From contig NZ_JAFEVR010000004.1 in NCBI RefSeq assembly GCF_017352375.1, positions 372,001-436,000 on the forward strand: a DNA stretch of 64,000 bases. The letters run 5' to 3'. The DNA is from Mycolicibacterium sp. S2-37. Its GTDB lineage: Bacteria > Actinomycetota > Actinomycetes > Mycobacteriales > Mycobacteriaceae. The notes below the pieces were generated by a model that searched no databases, was not told where the DNA came from, and saw nothing but the letters and a program-made list of their open reading frames with translations. The stretch's first letter is position 1, and each line of letters starts with the position of its first letter. Below are positions 41,680 to 49,836 of this stretch, piece by piece. The position numbers and the translations under genes are program-made.

Positions 41680-42681
41680 TCAGGCGAGTCCGGTGATGTT
41701 GTTCGAGACTGCCGAGATGGTGAAGAGCTTGCTGGTGCCAGTCGCGGTCACGCGGAAGTAGTGCGGCTGCGAGGCAGTCGCGCCCGACACGCGGATCGTG
41801 ATGTTGGACGTGCCGGTCACCGACTGCACGGTGGCGGTGGTCCAGCCTGAGGTGCCGTTGGCGCTCTTCTCCACCGTGTAGGTGTAGGCCGAGGACTTCG
41901 AGGTGGGCTTGGCGAACGTGATGTCCGCCAGAGCGCCGGCAATGGCCGTCGCGACCGGGGCCGCGGCGAAGACCGGAGCGCCCTGGAGGCCACGCCATGC
42001 GGGGCCCTCACGGTGATACAGCGCGGCCTTGCCCACCCACGGGCACAGCAGGCCGCCCAGCTCGATCTCCATCGTGTCCGGGTTTTCCTTGTTCCACTGG
42101 GTGTTTCCGCGGTTGCGGAGCGCCATGCGGGGGAAAGTCTGGCCAAAGAAGTTGTCACCGTCGAAGCCGAGGGCAATGACCTGACGCTCGATGAGCGCGG
42201 TCTCCGCCGCCTTCGCGATGGTGTAGTTCGCGGCGCCGACGTCCTTCAGGTTCGCCAGAGGCAGGTCGTAACGCAGGGCGTCAACGATCGGGATGCCTTC
42301 GACGGCCTTGATCGTCAGGGTGTCATTGTCCGACGTGACGTCGAAACGCACAGCACGCTTGCTCTGAGCGATCATCGTCTCGGAGACGTCGGTGTTGGCA
42401 CCCATCTCGATGCCGTCCTCGTGCAGGCCACCAAGGTGGTAGAAGCCGAGGCCATCGGGTCCGAGCAGGTCGGTGCGGAGCTTGCCGTCCTCCGCGAATG
42501 GGGAGAACAGGCCTTCCTCATTGAGGCCGACCGCAGGATCGGCGAGGTTGTGGACGGTACCGTCAGCATTGAGGTAGTCACGGATCAGAATGTCCGTGAT
42601 GATCGCCCTGCGAACAGTCAGCGGATTGATGCCCGGCTGAAGCTCGTTCGCGTAGGTGCCGCCATTAGTGGGCAGGGCCAT
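41680..42681 (-). CDS. Major tail protein with C-terminal Ig/FN3-like domain (333 aa)
   Basis: The first 245 residues form the tube domain (MALPTNGGTYANELQPGINP, VRFDVTSDNDTLTIKAVEG). The last 90 residues (ADITFAKPTSKSSAYTYTVE, ITIRVSGATASQPHYFRVT) form an FN3/Ig-like module, a common surface decoration on tail tubes. The terminator downstream fits high expression. Confidence 0.85.
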   Translation of the reverse strand: MALPTNGGTYANELQPGINPLTVRRAIITDILIRDYLNADGTVHNLADPAVGLNEEGLFSPFAEDGKLRTDLLGPDGLGFYHLGGLHEDGIEMGANTDVSETMIAQSKRAVRFDVTSDNDTLTIKAVEGIPIVDALRYDLPLANLKDVGAANYTIAKAAETALIERQVIALGFDGDNFFGQTFPRMALRNRGNTQWNKENPDTMEIELGGLLCPWVGKAALYHREGPAWRGLQGAPVFAAAPVATAIAGALADITFAKPTSKSSAYTYTVEKSANGTSGWTTATVQSVTGTSNITIRVSGATASQPHYFRVTATGTSKLFTISAVSNNITGLA

Positions 42682-42744
42682 ATTTAGTTATTCCTTTCAG
42701 ATGCCCATGTCGCAGGGCGGCGAAATTTCGGGGAGGCGGGCTGG

Positions 42745-43056
42745 TTACTTGTCGGCCGGCTTGTCGGCAGCCTTTGCAACCGGCTTCGGGGCCGGCGCCT
42801 CAACGGGCGCCACTACGCCCGGGTCAGGATCGGGGGTGAAAGTCGGGGTGGGGACGTTGCGCTGGATGATCGGGCTGATGATCGGAACGCCCTCGGGGAA
42901 CATCGAACCGGCGCGATTGTCATCGAGCGATGCGACCTTGCCGACGAGATCGGCGGCCTGGGCATCATTCAGTTCGATGACCCGGCCCCTGTCGACGGAG
43001 TACACGACGCCGTCAGCGACAAAGGCCACCGGCTCCAGGGTGCGGTACAGAGCCAT
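42745..43056 (-). CDS. Hypothetical virion-region protein with Pro/Lys-rich tail (103 aa)
   Basis: MALYRTLEPVAFVADGVVYS, then a helix NDAQAADLVGKV, then a disordered Pro/Ala/Lys tail (PVEAPAPKPVAKAADKPADK). Such tails occur in actinophage proteins next to the major tail or capsid gene. Role unknown. Confidence 0.72.
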   Translation of the reverse strand: MALYRTLEPVAFVADGVVYSVDRGRVIELNDAQAADLVGKVASLDDNRAGSMFPEGVPIISPIIQRNVPTPTFTPDPDPGVVAPVEAPAPKPVAKAADKPADK

Positions 43057-43107
43057 TGTTAAGTTGTTTTCCTCTCGGAGATGTGGTGGTACGAGACCTG
43101 CCATTTG

Positions 43108-43123
43108 TGTTAGATTCGTGGCG
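43108..43123 (+). promoter_or_regulatory. Extended -10 promoter of a leaderless gene
   Basis: TGTTAGATT (43108-43116) is an extended -10 element (TGn plus TAGATT). The GTG start at 43123 lies 6 bases beyond the -10 box, exactly where transcription should begin. No good -35 is seen. Confidence 0.55.
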
Positions 43124-43401
43124 TGAAAGAGCCGAATCGCTTTACTCGGGAATTGCGACAGCATGGAACTGTCGCGTTCTATGGGGATGGCAGTCGGCGC
43201 GTTTTCGTGAACGACATCCCGCTCGGGCGCAGACTTCAAGGGCCTGGCGAGAAGTGCCCGGATGAGCAGCATGATTGGGACGTTGACCGCTACCCGGGTG
43301 TGCGTGGTCAGTACGTGGACTTGGTGTGCCGCAAGTGCCCGCGGCGCAAGCCCTCGTCCGAACGTCAGGCCACTGCGATGTACCGGAAGGTCACCCTGTA
43401 G
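43123..43401 (+). CDS. Plus-strand zinc-ribbon-like protein inside the virion gene run (probable lysogenic gene)
   Basis: 92 residues, starting VKEPNRFTRELRQHGTVAFY. KCPDEQHDWDVDR and VDLVCRKCPRRKPS give a Cys/His zinc site. It is the only plus-strand gene between 8 and 57 kb. It lies between the tail and neck genes, overlaps the end of the neck gene by 37 bases tail to tail, and has its own promoter. This is the layout of a moron expressed from the prophage. Function unknown. Confidence 0.72.
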   Translation: MKEPNRFTRELRQHGTVAFYGDGSRRVFVNDIPLGRRLQGPGEKCPDEQHDWDVDRYPGVRGQYVDLVCRKCPRRKPSSERQATAMYRKVTL

Positions 43402-43796
43402 TTGGCCACGAACCGGTAGATCTGGGATGGAATGCCGTCCTCCACCCACTTCACCTCGTGTGGCCATTCGTCTGCTACGACGTCATCGGCCCGGACGACC
43501 CGTCCATCGTGGAGGGTCACTTCCTGCTGGCCAGTGAATTGGCCTGCGAGGTAGAGCATTCTGCGGTGGGTGAGGATTGATTCCTCTTGGGCTGTGAGCT
43601 TGTCGGCGGCGAAGGTATGGACGGTGTAGAGGCCGGTATCGGAGATCCGGTCACTCGTTCCACCGGGGACGCGTCGAACCACGCGGTACGGCAGAGGGGC
43701 GCCGTTGGGCCGTGCATCGGTGACCTCGCCCAGGGGCTTCAGCCATTCAATGAGAGCCTCGACGCCATCGGGGGGTATATACGCTAGAAGAGTCAT
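43365..43796 (-). CDS. Neck/tail-terminator-like protein (143 aa)
   Basis: MTLLAYIPPDGVEALIEWLK followed by PYRVVRRVPGGTSD and YTVHTFAADKLTAQEE fits siphovirus tail-terminator proteins. It lies after the HK97 gp10-like gene, the usual order. ATG at 43796 shares a base with the previous stop. Confidence 0.75.
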   Translation of the reverse strand: MTLLAYIPPDGVEALIEWLKPLGEVTDARPNGAPLPYRVVRRVPGGTSDRISDTGLYTVHTFAADKLTAQEESILTHRRMLYLAGQFTGQQEVTLHDGRVVRADDVVADEWPHEVKWVEDGIPSQIYRFVANYRVTFRYIAVA

Positions 43797-44200
43797 TAAC
43801 CTCCGTATCGCGCCCAGGTCATGAGCATTGGCTGGAACGCGGGCGTCGGCGTATCGGGGCCGAACGGCGATGCACTGTCGGGATTGTCTGGGCCTGAGCC
43901 GTATTCGATGATGTGAGCCAGCTCGTGGTCGTTGTAGACCGCACCGAAAGGAATGCCGGCCTTGAGGAACTTCTTGATCCACTTGCCACGGCCAGGCACC
44001 TTCTTCTTGAGGTGCGCGATGTAATCGCCGGTCTCGTAAGGATGGGGCCCGCTGGCCTCCCACATCCTCTTCCAGGTCTCCTCGACGTCGTCGATGAAGT
44101 CGTAGTAGACCCTGCGCAGCTCCCTGCTGTTGTCAATACCCTCCAGGATGGCGTTGTCGACGTCTTTCAGGCTGACGCGGATCTCGACTTCGCCGGCCAT
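43796..44200 (-). CDS. HK97 gp10-like neck protein (134 aa)
   Basis: MAGEVEIRVSLKDVDNAILE, then KRMWEASGPHPYETGDYIAH and AHIIEYGSGPDNP, the pattern of HK97 gp10-like proteins (Y/A..VEYGT type end). Ordered with other connector genes. Confidence 0.8.
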   Translation of the reverse strand: MAGEVEIRVSLKDVDNAILEGIDNSRELRRVYYDFIDDVEETWKRMWEASGPHPYETGDYIAHLKKKVPGRGKWIKKFLKAGIPFGAVYNDHELAHIIEYGSGPDNPDSASPFGPDTPTPAFQPMLMTWARYGG

Positions 44201-44571
44201 TAGGGCGTGAACTTCTCGATGAAGACCGTGACCTTGAAGGCGTTGCCCCTCATGTCGACGAAAGGCCGGACGCCACCGACGATCTGATAGGTGATGCCAT
44301 TGACCTCGATTTTGTCGCGCGCCGTGGCGGCGAGCAGGGCCGGTGCCGGCGGAGCGGTGACCTTCCACTGCTCACTGGCGATGTCACCGACTTCGGTGAC
44401 CTTCTCCTTGGTGGCGGGGTTCGACTGACTGCCGGCGGGGCGCACCCGACAACCGGGAACGGCTGTTTCGGTGTGTATCTCGGCCGGACGGTTGTAGCGG
44501 TCACGGTCTGTGGGATTCTCGCCAACCTTGACGACGGTGATCGTCTGGTTGCCGAAGGACAGGTTCCTCAC
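44200..44571 (-). CDS. Head-tail stopper-like protein (123 aa)
   Basis: GTG start at 44571 (VRNLSFGNQTITVVKVG) overlapping the previous stop. Short beta-barrel pattern (WKVTAPP, DKIEVNGITYQIVGG) typical of SPP1 gp16-like stoppers. Confidence 0.76.
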   Translation of the reverse strand: MRNLSFGNQTITVVKVGENPTDRDRYNRPAEIHTETAVPGCRVRPAGSQSNPATKEKVTEVGDIASEQWKVTAPPAPALLAATARDKIEVNGITYQIVGGVRPFVDMRGNAFKVTVFIEKFTP

Positions 44572-45116
44572 AGGGCGAACAGCCGGTACTGACCGAGCGC
44601 CGTCTGATCTAGGGACACCCTCTGCACGGCCTCGGACCACTTGTAGGTGATGTCGTCGATCTTCTTTTCCTTCAGTGGAACACTGTCAGATTCGACGAGA
44701 CTCGCGGCCTGGTCGACCATCCGAAGAATCGCCTCTCGGAAGTCGGAGGCCTGAGTGGCGGTGAAGCCGTGCGTGAAGTCGACCTCGACATTGCTGAACC
44801 CGCAAGGCCAACGTCCCCAGCTGCGACGGGCAAGCATACCCGGGGCGTCGGCCGGCATTGCGACGTCGTCGATCTCGATGCCGTCGACGGTGACGGTGTT
44901 GATCGAGACGATCTTCAGCGTCGGCAGGGCTAGGTAGTAGCTACCAGAGCCGTCCAGGACAATGGTCTCGGCACAGACGGGGGAAACGTGCCAGCCGCAG
45001 AAGTTGCGGGCCCTGGCGAGGGCTGCGTCGAGTGCGCGCACCGTCTCCGGGTCGTTTGCCGAAAGTCTGCCCTGCGTGTACGCCTCAATATCGCTGGAGG
45101 TTAGATCATGAGGCAT
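44568..45116 (-). CDS. Head-tail adaptor protein (182 aa)
   Basis: MPHDLTSSDIEAYTQGRLSA with ALARARNFCGWHVSP and VDFTHGFTATQASDFREAIL, the helical bundle plus beta hairpin of HK97 gp6-like adaptors. First of four consecutive neck genes. Confidence 0.8.
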   Translation of the reverse strand: MPHDLTSSDIEAYTQGRLSANDPETVRALDAALARARNFCGWHVSPVCAETIVLDGSGSYYLALPTLKIVSINTVTVDGIEIDDVAMPADAPGMLARRSWGRWPCGFSNVEVDFTHGFTATQASDFREAILRMVDQAASLVESDSVPLKEKKIDDITYKWSEAVQRVSLDQTALGQYRLFAL

Positions 45117-45155
45117 CTACGCCCTCCTGAAAGTTGTGTTGTATGGGGTGTCCGC

Positions 45156-46274
45156 CTATTTGTTAGGCGTGTGGATGCGCGTCGATTCACCGGATTTGTA
45201 GATGCGGGAATCGGCAGGCGGGGTGTAGATCCGACTCGGAGGCGGGGCGATGACCAGCGCCACAGCCCGCCCGAACCAGCCGTAAACTCCGGCTGCGGTT
45301 CCAACGCGACGGATGAAGCCGGACGCCGACCCCGACCATGAATAGCTTGCAGTTCCGGCGCCGCGTAGCGCACGGCGGCCGGCGGCGGCGCCAGTCCATG
45401 CGTACGGGCCCGAGCCACTCCCCAGAGGGTCGTATATGCCTAGGGCGGCGGCGGCGAAACCGTAGGGCCACGTACTAACACCGCTAGAATGCCGCAAGCC
45501 AGAGGCGCTGCCCGAGAACGTTAATGGGCCAGAGGAGGTGCCCTCTCGCCTGCTCGCGCCGGAGGCGGTGCCGGACCATGTGCGAGCGCCGGACGCCGCC
45601 CCGTTTGAGGCCTTCTCGCCGACCGCGCCTGATGACCAGCTGTAGCCAGCCGAGCTATTCCCCAGCTTCGGCGGGAACACCGTTTGGGGGTTAAGAGGGA
45701 TTCCGATGCCTAGCCACGACTGCGAGGCGCTCAGCGTCCCGGTGAATGTGGTGGTGGACGTGGAGTCTCGTAGGGCTAACGCGGAGAAGCCGGTGGAGGC
45801 GGTTTGGGTTGAGCGGGATGTGCCCCCTGCCGAAGAGGACCAAAGGGCGGCGGTGGCGCCGCTGTGAGAGAGGGCGCCGACGACCATGCCGTCAGTGGGG
45901 CATGGCACCGCGCCGCTCGATGCGGCAGTGCCGGTGCCAGTGTTGGCGACCAGCGTGCCCAGGATGTCTACACCCGTGTAGGAGACTGAGTTGCCGCACG
46001 CCCAACCACCGAAGCCAGAGGCCAAGGCGGTCACCACAACGGTCTGGGCGCCGCCCGGCGCTCCGCTCAGGGTGAACACCGATGTGCGCTCAACCCCCCC
46101 GGTAGTTAGCAGGGTCATTTCCACGCCGCCATAAGTGGCGGCTGTGGGGGCGACGCCACGGTCGGTGACCGCAACGACAACGACAAGCGCTCCTGCGGTG
46201 GCGGTATGCGACCAGCTCAGTGTTGAACTGAACGCGGCAGCGCCGACGCCGACTGAGTCGAATGATACGGCCAT
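45156..46274 (-). CDS. Repeat-rich fibre-like protein (372 aa)
   Basis: The N-terminal half is a beta-sandwich like minor tail proteins (SFDSVGVGAAAFSSTLSWSH, TVVVTALASGFGGW). From about residue 205 come repeats of about 20-22 residues built on S/A-G-x-x-x-x-x-G, such as GARTWSGTASGASRREG, GPLTFSGSASGLRHSSG and ASYSWSGSASGFIRRVG. It lies upstream of the neck genes, so it could be a head fibre or decoration protein. Low complexity, high Gly/Ser/Ala. Confidence 0.75.
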   Translation of the reverse strand: MAVSFDSVGVGAAAFSSTLSWSHTATAGALVVVVAVTDRGVAPTAATYGGVEMTLLTTGGVERTSVFTLSGAPGGAQTVVVTALASGFGGWACGNSVSYTGVDILGTLVANTGTGTAASSGAVPCPTDGMVVGALSHSGATAALWSSSAGGTSRSTQTASTGFSALALRDSTSTTTFTGTLSASQSWLGIGIPLNPQTVFPPKLGNSSAGYSWSSGAVGEKASNGAASGARTWSGTASGASRREGTSSGPLTFSGSASGLRHSSGVSTWPYGFAAAALGIYDPLGSGSGPYAWTGAAAGRRALRGAGTASYSWSGSASGFIRRVGTAAGVYGWFGRAVALVIAPPPSRIYTPPADSRIYKSGESTRIHTPNK

Positions 46275-46295
46275 CAGGTCACCGCCTTGGAGGTC

Positions 46296-46607
46296 TTATG
46301 GCTGCACGTCGTACAGCGACTCGAAGTTGTCCTGCTTGCAGACGGAAGCAATCGCGTTGTTCTCTAGGACAATTACGTCACCGATCTCGGCGAAGGCTGA
46401 GGCGTTGGTGATCGGGTTGTTAATCAGCAGGCGCCAAACGACGGTCGGCGCCGAGCCGGAGTGCTGCTGGGTGACGCTCCCGGTGTAGCCGTTGCCGGTG
46501 ATGCCACCACCGGGCGCAAGGTAGGCCAGGGCGGCGTGCATGTCTTCAGGGGTGGCGAGCGGGAAGCCGACAAGAGTCGACGCCTTTCGGCTGAGGTCTA
46601 CGGCCAT
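46296..46607 (-). CDS. Fibre-module protein (103 aa)
   Basis: MAVDLSRKASTLVGFPLATP, then IGDVIVLENNAIASVCKQDN. Beta-rich and contiguous with the fibre-type genes (shared start/stop base with the next). Role unknown. Confidence 0.7.
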   Translation of the reverse strand: MAVDLSRKASTLVGFPLATPEDMHAALAYLAPGGGITGNGYTGSVTQQHSGSAPTVVWRLLINNPITNASAFAEIGDVIVLENNAIASVCKQDNFESLYDVQP

Positions 46608-46960
46608 TAGCTCGCCGATCCGTTCAGATTCAAGCTGGAGACGGTGTACTCGCCAGCTGCATTGAAGGTGTTGTCACCAGTTAGGGGAAACTCGCCATAG
46701 AACGTGCCGGACGTCGATGCTGACCAGAGCGTGACCGAGTAGACCGCGCCAGAGGCGGCGCCGCCAGTGAAGTTCAGCGCCGAAGCGAGCCCGAAGTCGC
46801 CATCTCCCGAAGCCGCTGCCCAGGTAACAGCTTGGCGAGCCGCCGAGGTGACATTGGAGGTTCCAGCGCCGCCGGCCACAGCGGAGTGCAGCTGAGCGTG
46901 GGTGATGCCGGAACGCAATGCGTTGGCGGCAAGGGTCATTGCCGCATTGCTAAGTGCCAT
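46607..46960 (-). CDS. Tail/head fibre-like protein (117 aa)
   Basis: MALSNAAMTLAANALRSGIT leads to HAQLHSAVAGGAGTSNVTSA and SGTFYGEFPLTGDNTFNAAG, a pattern common in short phage fibre proteins of actinophages. Abuts both neighbours. Confidence 0.75.
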   Translation of the reverse strand: MALSNAAMTLAANALRSGITHAQLHSAVAGGAGTSNVTSAARQAVTWAAASGDGDFGLASALNFTGGAASGAVYSVTLWSASTSGTFYGEFPLTGDNTFNAAGEYTVSSLNLNGSAS

Positions 46961-47248
46961 TTATCTTTCTCTAACTACAAGTGTGATGTGGCGGTCGTCC
47001 TCCATCCCGTCACTTCTGACGATGTGGACGTTCACCCGGTAATTGACGCCGGCTGTGCCGCCGGAAGCCACGAAGGTTGACACGGTGTCGGTGTTGCCCT
47101 GGCCAGCGATCTCCAGGGTTGAACTTGCATTGCCGTCGTCGAGCGCCCACTCGGAGGCGGTGATAGTCACACCATCGGGAAGTAATGGCGCCCAGTCGAT
47201 GCCATAATCGAGGACGGCGCCGGGATCATGGAGGAAGAACGAGGACAC
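46961..47248 (-). CDS. Fibre-tail adaptor-like protein (95 aa)
   Basis: FFLHDPGAVLDYGIDWAPLL, then ITASEWALDD and TVSTFVASGGTAGVNYRVNV, ending in DGMEDDRHITLVV. This matches the small Ig-like phage fibre-tail adaptor proteins that normally precede the fibre gene, which is the case here. Confidence 0.75.
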   Translation of the reverse strand: MSSFFLHDPGAVLDYGIDWAPLLPDGVTITASEWALDDGNASSTLEIAGQGNTDTVSTFVASGGTAGVNYRVNVHIVRSDGMEDDRHITLVVRER

Positions 47249-47521
47249 TTAGCCCGCAGCCTTCTTCGGTCGTCCGCGCTTGGGCGCCGGGGCGTCGTCG
47301 ACGGCGGTTTCAAGGCTAGGGTCAGCGACCGCACGTTCCTTGCCGCCGGTGGGCGCCTTGTCGATCTCGTGGCCAAGGGCCCGGAGTTCGACGACAACCT
47401 GGTTGGCACGCTCGGTCAGGCCGGCGTCCTTGTAGCTGTGGTATTCACGAAGGTAAGCGGCGATATAGTCCGCGCGCTCGTCGCGTCCGTCAGTGATATG
47501 GGGATGCCTGCTAAGGGCCAT
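47249..47521 (-). CDS. Small helical protein with AT-hook-like tail (90 aa)
   Basis: Helices YIAAYLREYHSYKDAG and ERANQVVVELRALGHE, then an acidic linker and the basic end PKRGRPKKAAG, which contains the AT-hook core RGRP. In many actinophages a protein like this stands before the fibre adaptor. DNA binding is possible but not shown. Confidence 0.72.
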   Translation of the reverse strand: MALSRHPHITDGRDERADYIAAYLREYHSYKDAGLTERANQVVVELRALGHEIDKAPTGGKERAVADPSLETAVDDAPAPKRGRPKKAAG

Positions 47522-48194
47522 CTTCTACCCCTTCTATGTCTGGAATGAGTGCGTTGTATTCACTCTTAAGTCGTTGGCGCTCAGGCGAGCGCTGGCCAGT
47601 GCGGTGCTCCACGCGCAGATCCCACAGGGGGTACGCGGGGCCGAGGTCTCCGTCCGCGATCACGTTCCAGTGCGCACCTTCGATGCGTAGGTATGGGACG
47701 TTGCGGAACAGAGCGCGTAGGGGTGTCTGAGAGACCCCCTGGCCGACGTAGTGGGCGACCTGGGGTGGATAGTCCTCCCAGAGCAGAACCTCGGCTACGG
47801 GCTCCTCAATGTCCTGGAGGATGTCTCGCACGTAGGACGGGCAGTGGGTGATGCGCTCGTCGGCGTCGATACGAAAGAACCAGTCCCCCGTGTGCGTCTC
47901 GGTGACGCTCTTCGCGAGTTGGAACATGAAGTTCCGCTTAGCGACTTCGCCACCCCATGGGCCGTCCCACACCTCGCTAGGCGTGTGGATTGTGCAATTC
48001 AGCCCAATGTCGGCGGCGGCACGTGAGATCGTGCCAGCCTGCAAAGAGTGGCTGGCCCGCTTGCCGCCGGGAAAGGCAGCATAGGCGCCGTCTACGGCCA
48101 CGAGATGATCGCAGAAGCCGGCGAGAGAGGTCACACAGTCGGCGAGCCACTCGCGGTCTTCGTCGTACCAGCTTAGGAGTCCGATGACCTTCAC
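47511..48194 (-). CDS. GT-A glycosyltransferase (227 aa)
   Basis: GTG start at 48194, VKVIGLLSWYDEDREWLADC. The donor-binding motif is DWFFRIDADERI (DxD type), and VAVDGAYAAFPGG follows the first strand. GT2-like. Part of a sugar gene set with 48592-51416; the likely targets are capsid, tail or fibre proteins of this phage. Confidence 0.8.
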   Translation of the reverse strand: MKVIGLLSWYDEDREWLADCVTSLAGFCDHLVAVDGAYAAFPGGKRASHSLQAGTISRAAADIGLNCTIHTPSEVWDGPWGGEVAKRNFMFQLAKSVTETHTGDWFFRIDADERITHCPSYVRDILQDIEEPVAEVLLWEDYPPQVAHYVGQGVSQTPLRALFRNVPYLRIEGAHWNVIADGDLGPAYPLWDLRVEHRTGQRSPERQRLKSEYNALIPDIEGVEDGP

Positions 48195-48358
48195 TCGTCG
48201 ACCATCGTCCAGAGGCGGCACTCGATCACCAAGCCGGCATCCTCGCCGCAGGCGTTGAGGAACGATGAGATCGTGTCGAGCCGGCGTGGGTACTCCGCCC
48301 AGAGGCATTCGCCACCGGGGCTGGTGCGATTAAACGAGTCGGTGAAACTGAGGGTCAT
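48191..48358 (-). CDS. Small hypothetical protein (55 aa)
   Basis: MTLSFTDSFNRTSPGGECLW then ISSFLNACGEDAGLVIECRLW. 4-base overlaps on both sides show it belongs to the sugar gene transcript. Function unknown. Confidence 0.6.
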   Translation of the reverse strand: MTLSFTDSFNRTSPGGECLWAEYPRRLDTISSFLNACGEDAGLVIECRLWTMVDE

Positions 48359-48429
48359 GTTGGATCACATCCGACGCAGTGTTGAGGCGACATCTCCACG
48401 TCGTGGCAGTAGCAGTCGCAGTCAGTCAT
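48355..48429 (-). CDS. 24-residue Cys/His-rich peptide
   Basis: MTDCDCYCHDVEMSPQHCVG ends in CDPT: five Cys and two His in 24 residues. ATGA overlaps with the next gene and a frame that fills the gap exactly support it. Possibly a metal-binding micropeptide. Confidence 0.5.
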   Translation of the reverse strand: MTDCDCYCHDVEMSPQHCVGCDPT

Positions 48430-48595
48430 TGGCGTGCCTCTCGCACGCCTCGCGGAACGCTTCGCGATCGAAGGGGTGGGTGTTGATGAGGTCCCACAGT
48501 TCGCGTCCAAGCGGTGAATCCACGCCTGGCGGATAAGGGGCCGGCGGCGGAGGCGAAGGCTCCGGGCTGAATAGTCTGGCAAGCATCTTGATCAT
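48422..48595 (-). CDS. Small hypothetical protein (57 aa)
   Basis: MIKMLARLFSPEPSPPPPAP then helices around LWDLINTHPFDREAFREACE. Start overlaps the stop of the dehydrogenase gene. Confidence 0.6.
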   Translation of the reverse strand: MIKMLARLFSPEPSPPPPAPYPPGVDSPLGRELWDLINTHPFDREAFREACERHAND

Positions 48596-49818
48596 CGTTT
48601 GCGGCCGATCCTCACGACCTCGACACCGTCGCGGTCGGCAATGAACCCAAACGGGTCAAGCACCACCGAGCCCGGAGGGAAGGCGTAATCGGCGTAGCGG
48701 TCGTTCTTCGTAGCGATGAAGTAGACGGCCGGCGGGAGATAGTCCAAGTCGTTGGCGTGAAGGAACTGGACACCAACGGTGCGGAAGACGTTCGCCATCA
48801 GCATGGCGGGGCTGCCGGTCTCAATGTCGGTCTCAGGCTTGAAGGCCCGGCCCAGAAGCACGATCGGCAGCTTGTTCTTCACTGAGGCGTCGATGGCGAC
48901 CTCGCAGTGCCACATCTCGTAGTCTTCGCGAGCCTCCATCAGGTCTTCCCAGATGTTGTGGCTCATTCCGATCCGTTCGGCCAACCAGGAGAGGGCGATA
49001 TTGTCGCGGGGGTGGCATCCACCCCCATCGGACATTCCGGCCCTCATATATCTGCTGGAGACGATTCGCTGATCGGCGAGATCCCAAGCTAGATGGAGGT
49101 CGTCGAAGTTCATGCCCAGCTTCTCGGACATCTCCCCCCACGCGTTGGCGATAACTGTCTTCGCGGTGATCCACGTGTTGTAGGAGACCTTGATCCCCTC
49201 GGCCGTGGTGATGTCAGTGACAAGCGGCGGGGCGTCGTTGATGGTCTCGTAGAACTGGGACAGTGTCCGGGCGGCGTCGGCGTTCTTCGTGCCGATGAGG
49301 TTGAACTCAGGGCTGAGGTAGTCGTGGATCACGGTGCCCATGGCAATGAACTGCGGGGTGTAGGCATACTCAAACTCTGTTACTAGCGGATCAATCTCGC
49401 GCTTGAAGGTGCCGGGTAGGCACGTCGAGATCACGGCGACCACAGGGTCGACGTCATGGCTCTCGACCGCACGGTTCACAGCCTTGATGGCCTTCTTCAG
49501 CGCGGTGTAGTCGAAGTCGGCGCGCTCATCGGGTAGAATATTGTCGCCCTCGAACTCGGGCTGGTGCGGCGTCTGGATGGCCACGAACACGATGTCGCAG
49601 TCCTGGGCCAGCAGCGACTCGATGGAGTCGCACCACATGACGGTGTGGCTGGCTAGCAGCGGCTCGATCCCCTCCTCGCGGAATGGGATGGCGCGCTGGT
49701 CTAGGTAAGTCTTGACGTCAGGGTTGACGTCGAAGCCGAAGACTGCATGCCCGCGGCTGTTGATGGCCAGGGCCACTGGGAGTCCCAGCTTTCCGAGGCC
49801 GATCATTCCGATTCTCAT
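48592..49818 (-). CDS. UDP/GDP-sugar dehydrogenase family protein (408 aa)
   Basis: N-terminal NAD-binding motif IGMIGLGKLGLPVALA, middle segment VVAVISTCLPGTFKREIDPL, and the catalytic Cys in GGGCHPRDNIALSW, as in UDP-glucose 6-dehydrogenases (which have GGSCFPKD). VLLGRAFKPETDIETGSPA is the second nucleotide-binding half. It should oxidise a nucleotide-sugar to the uronic acid, feeding the neighbouring glycosyltransferases. Close to normal family length. Confidence 0.88.
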   Translation of the reverse strand: MRIGMIGLGKLGLPVALAINSRGHAVFGFDVNPDVKTYLDQRAIPFREEGIEPLLASHTVMWCDSIESLLAQDCDIVFVAIQTPHQPEFEGDNILPDERADFDYTALKKAIKAVNRAVESHDVDPVVAVISTCLPGTFKREIDPLVTEFEYAYTPQFIAMGTVIHDYLSPEFNLIGTKNADAARTLSQFYETINDAPPLVTDITTAEGIKVSYNTWITAKTVIANAWGEMSEKLGMNFDDLHLAWDLADQRIVSSRYMRAGMSDGGGCHPRDNIALSWLAERIGMSHNIWEDLMEAREDYEMWHCEVAIDASVKNKLPIVLLGRAFKPETDIETGSPAMLMANVFRTVGVQFLHANDLDYLPPAVYFIATKNDRYADYAFPPGSVVLDPFGFIADRDGVEVVRIGRKR

Positions 49819-49836
49819 GTTCCCCTAGAGAATTGA

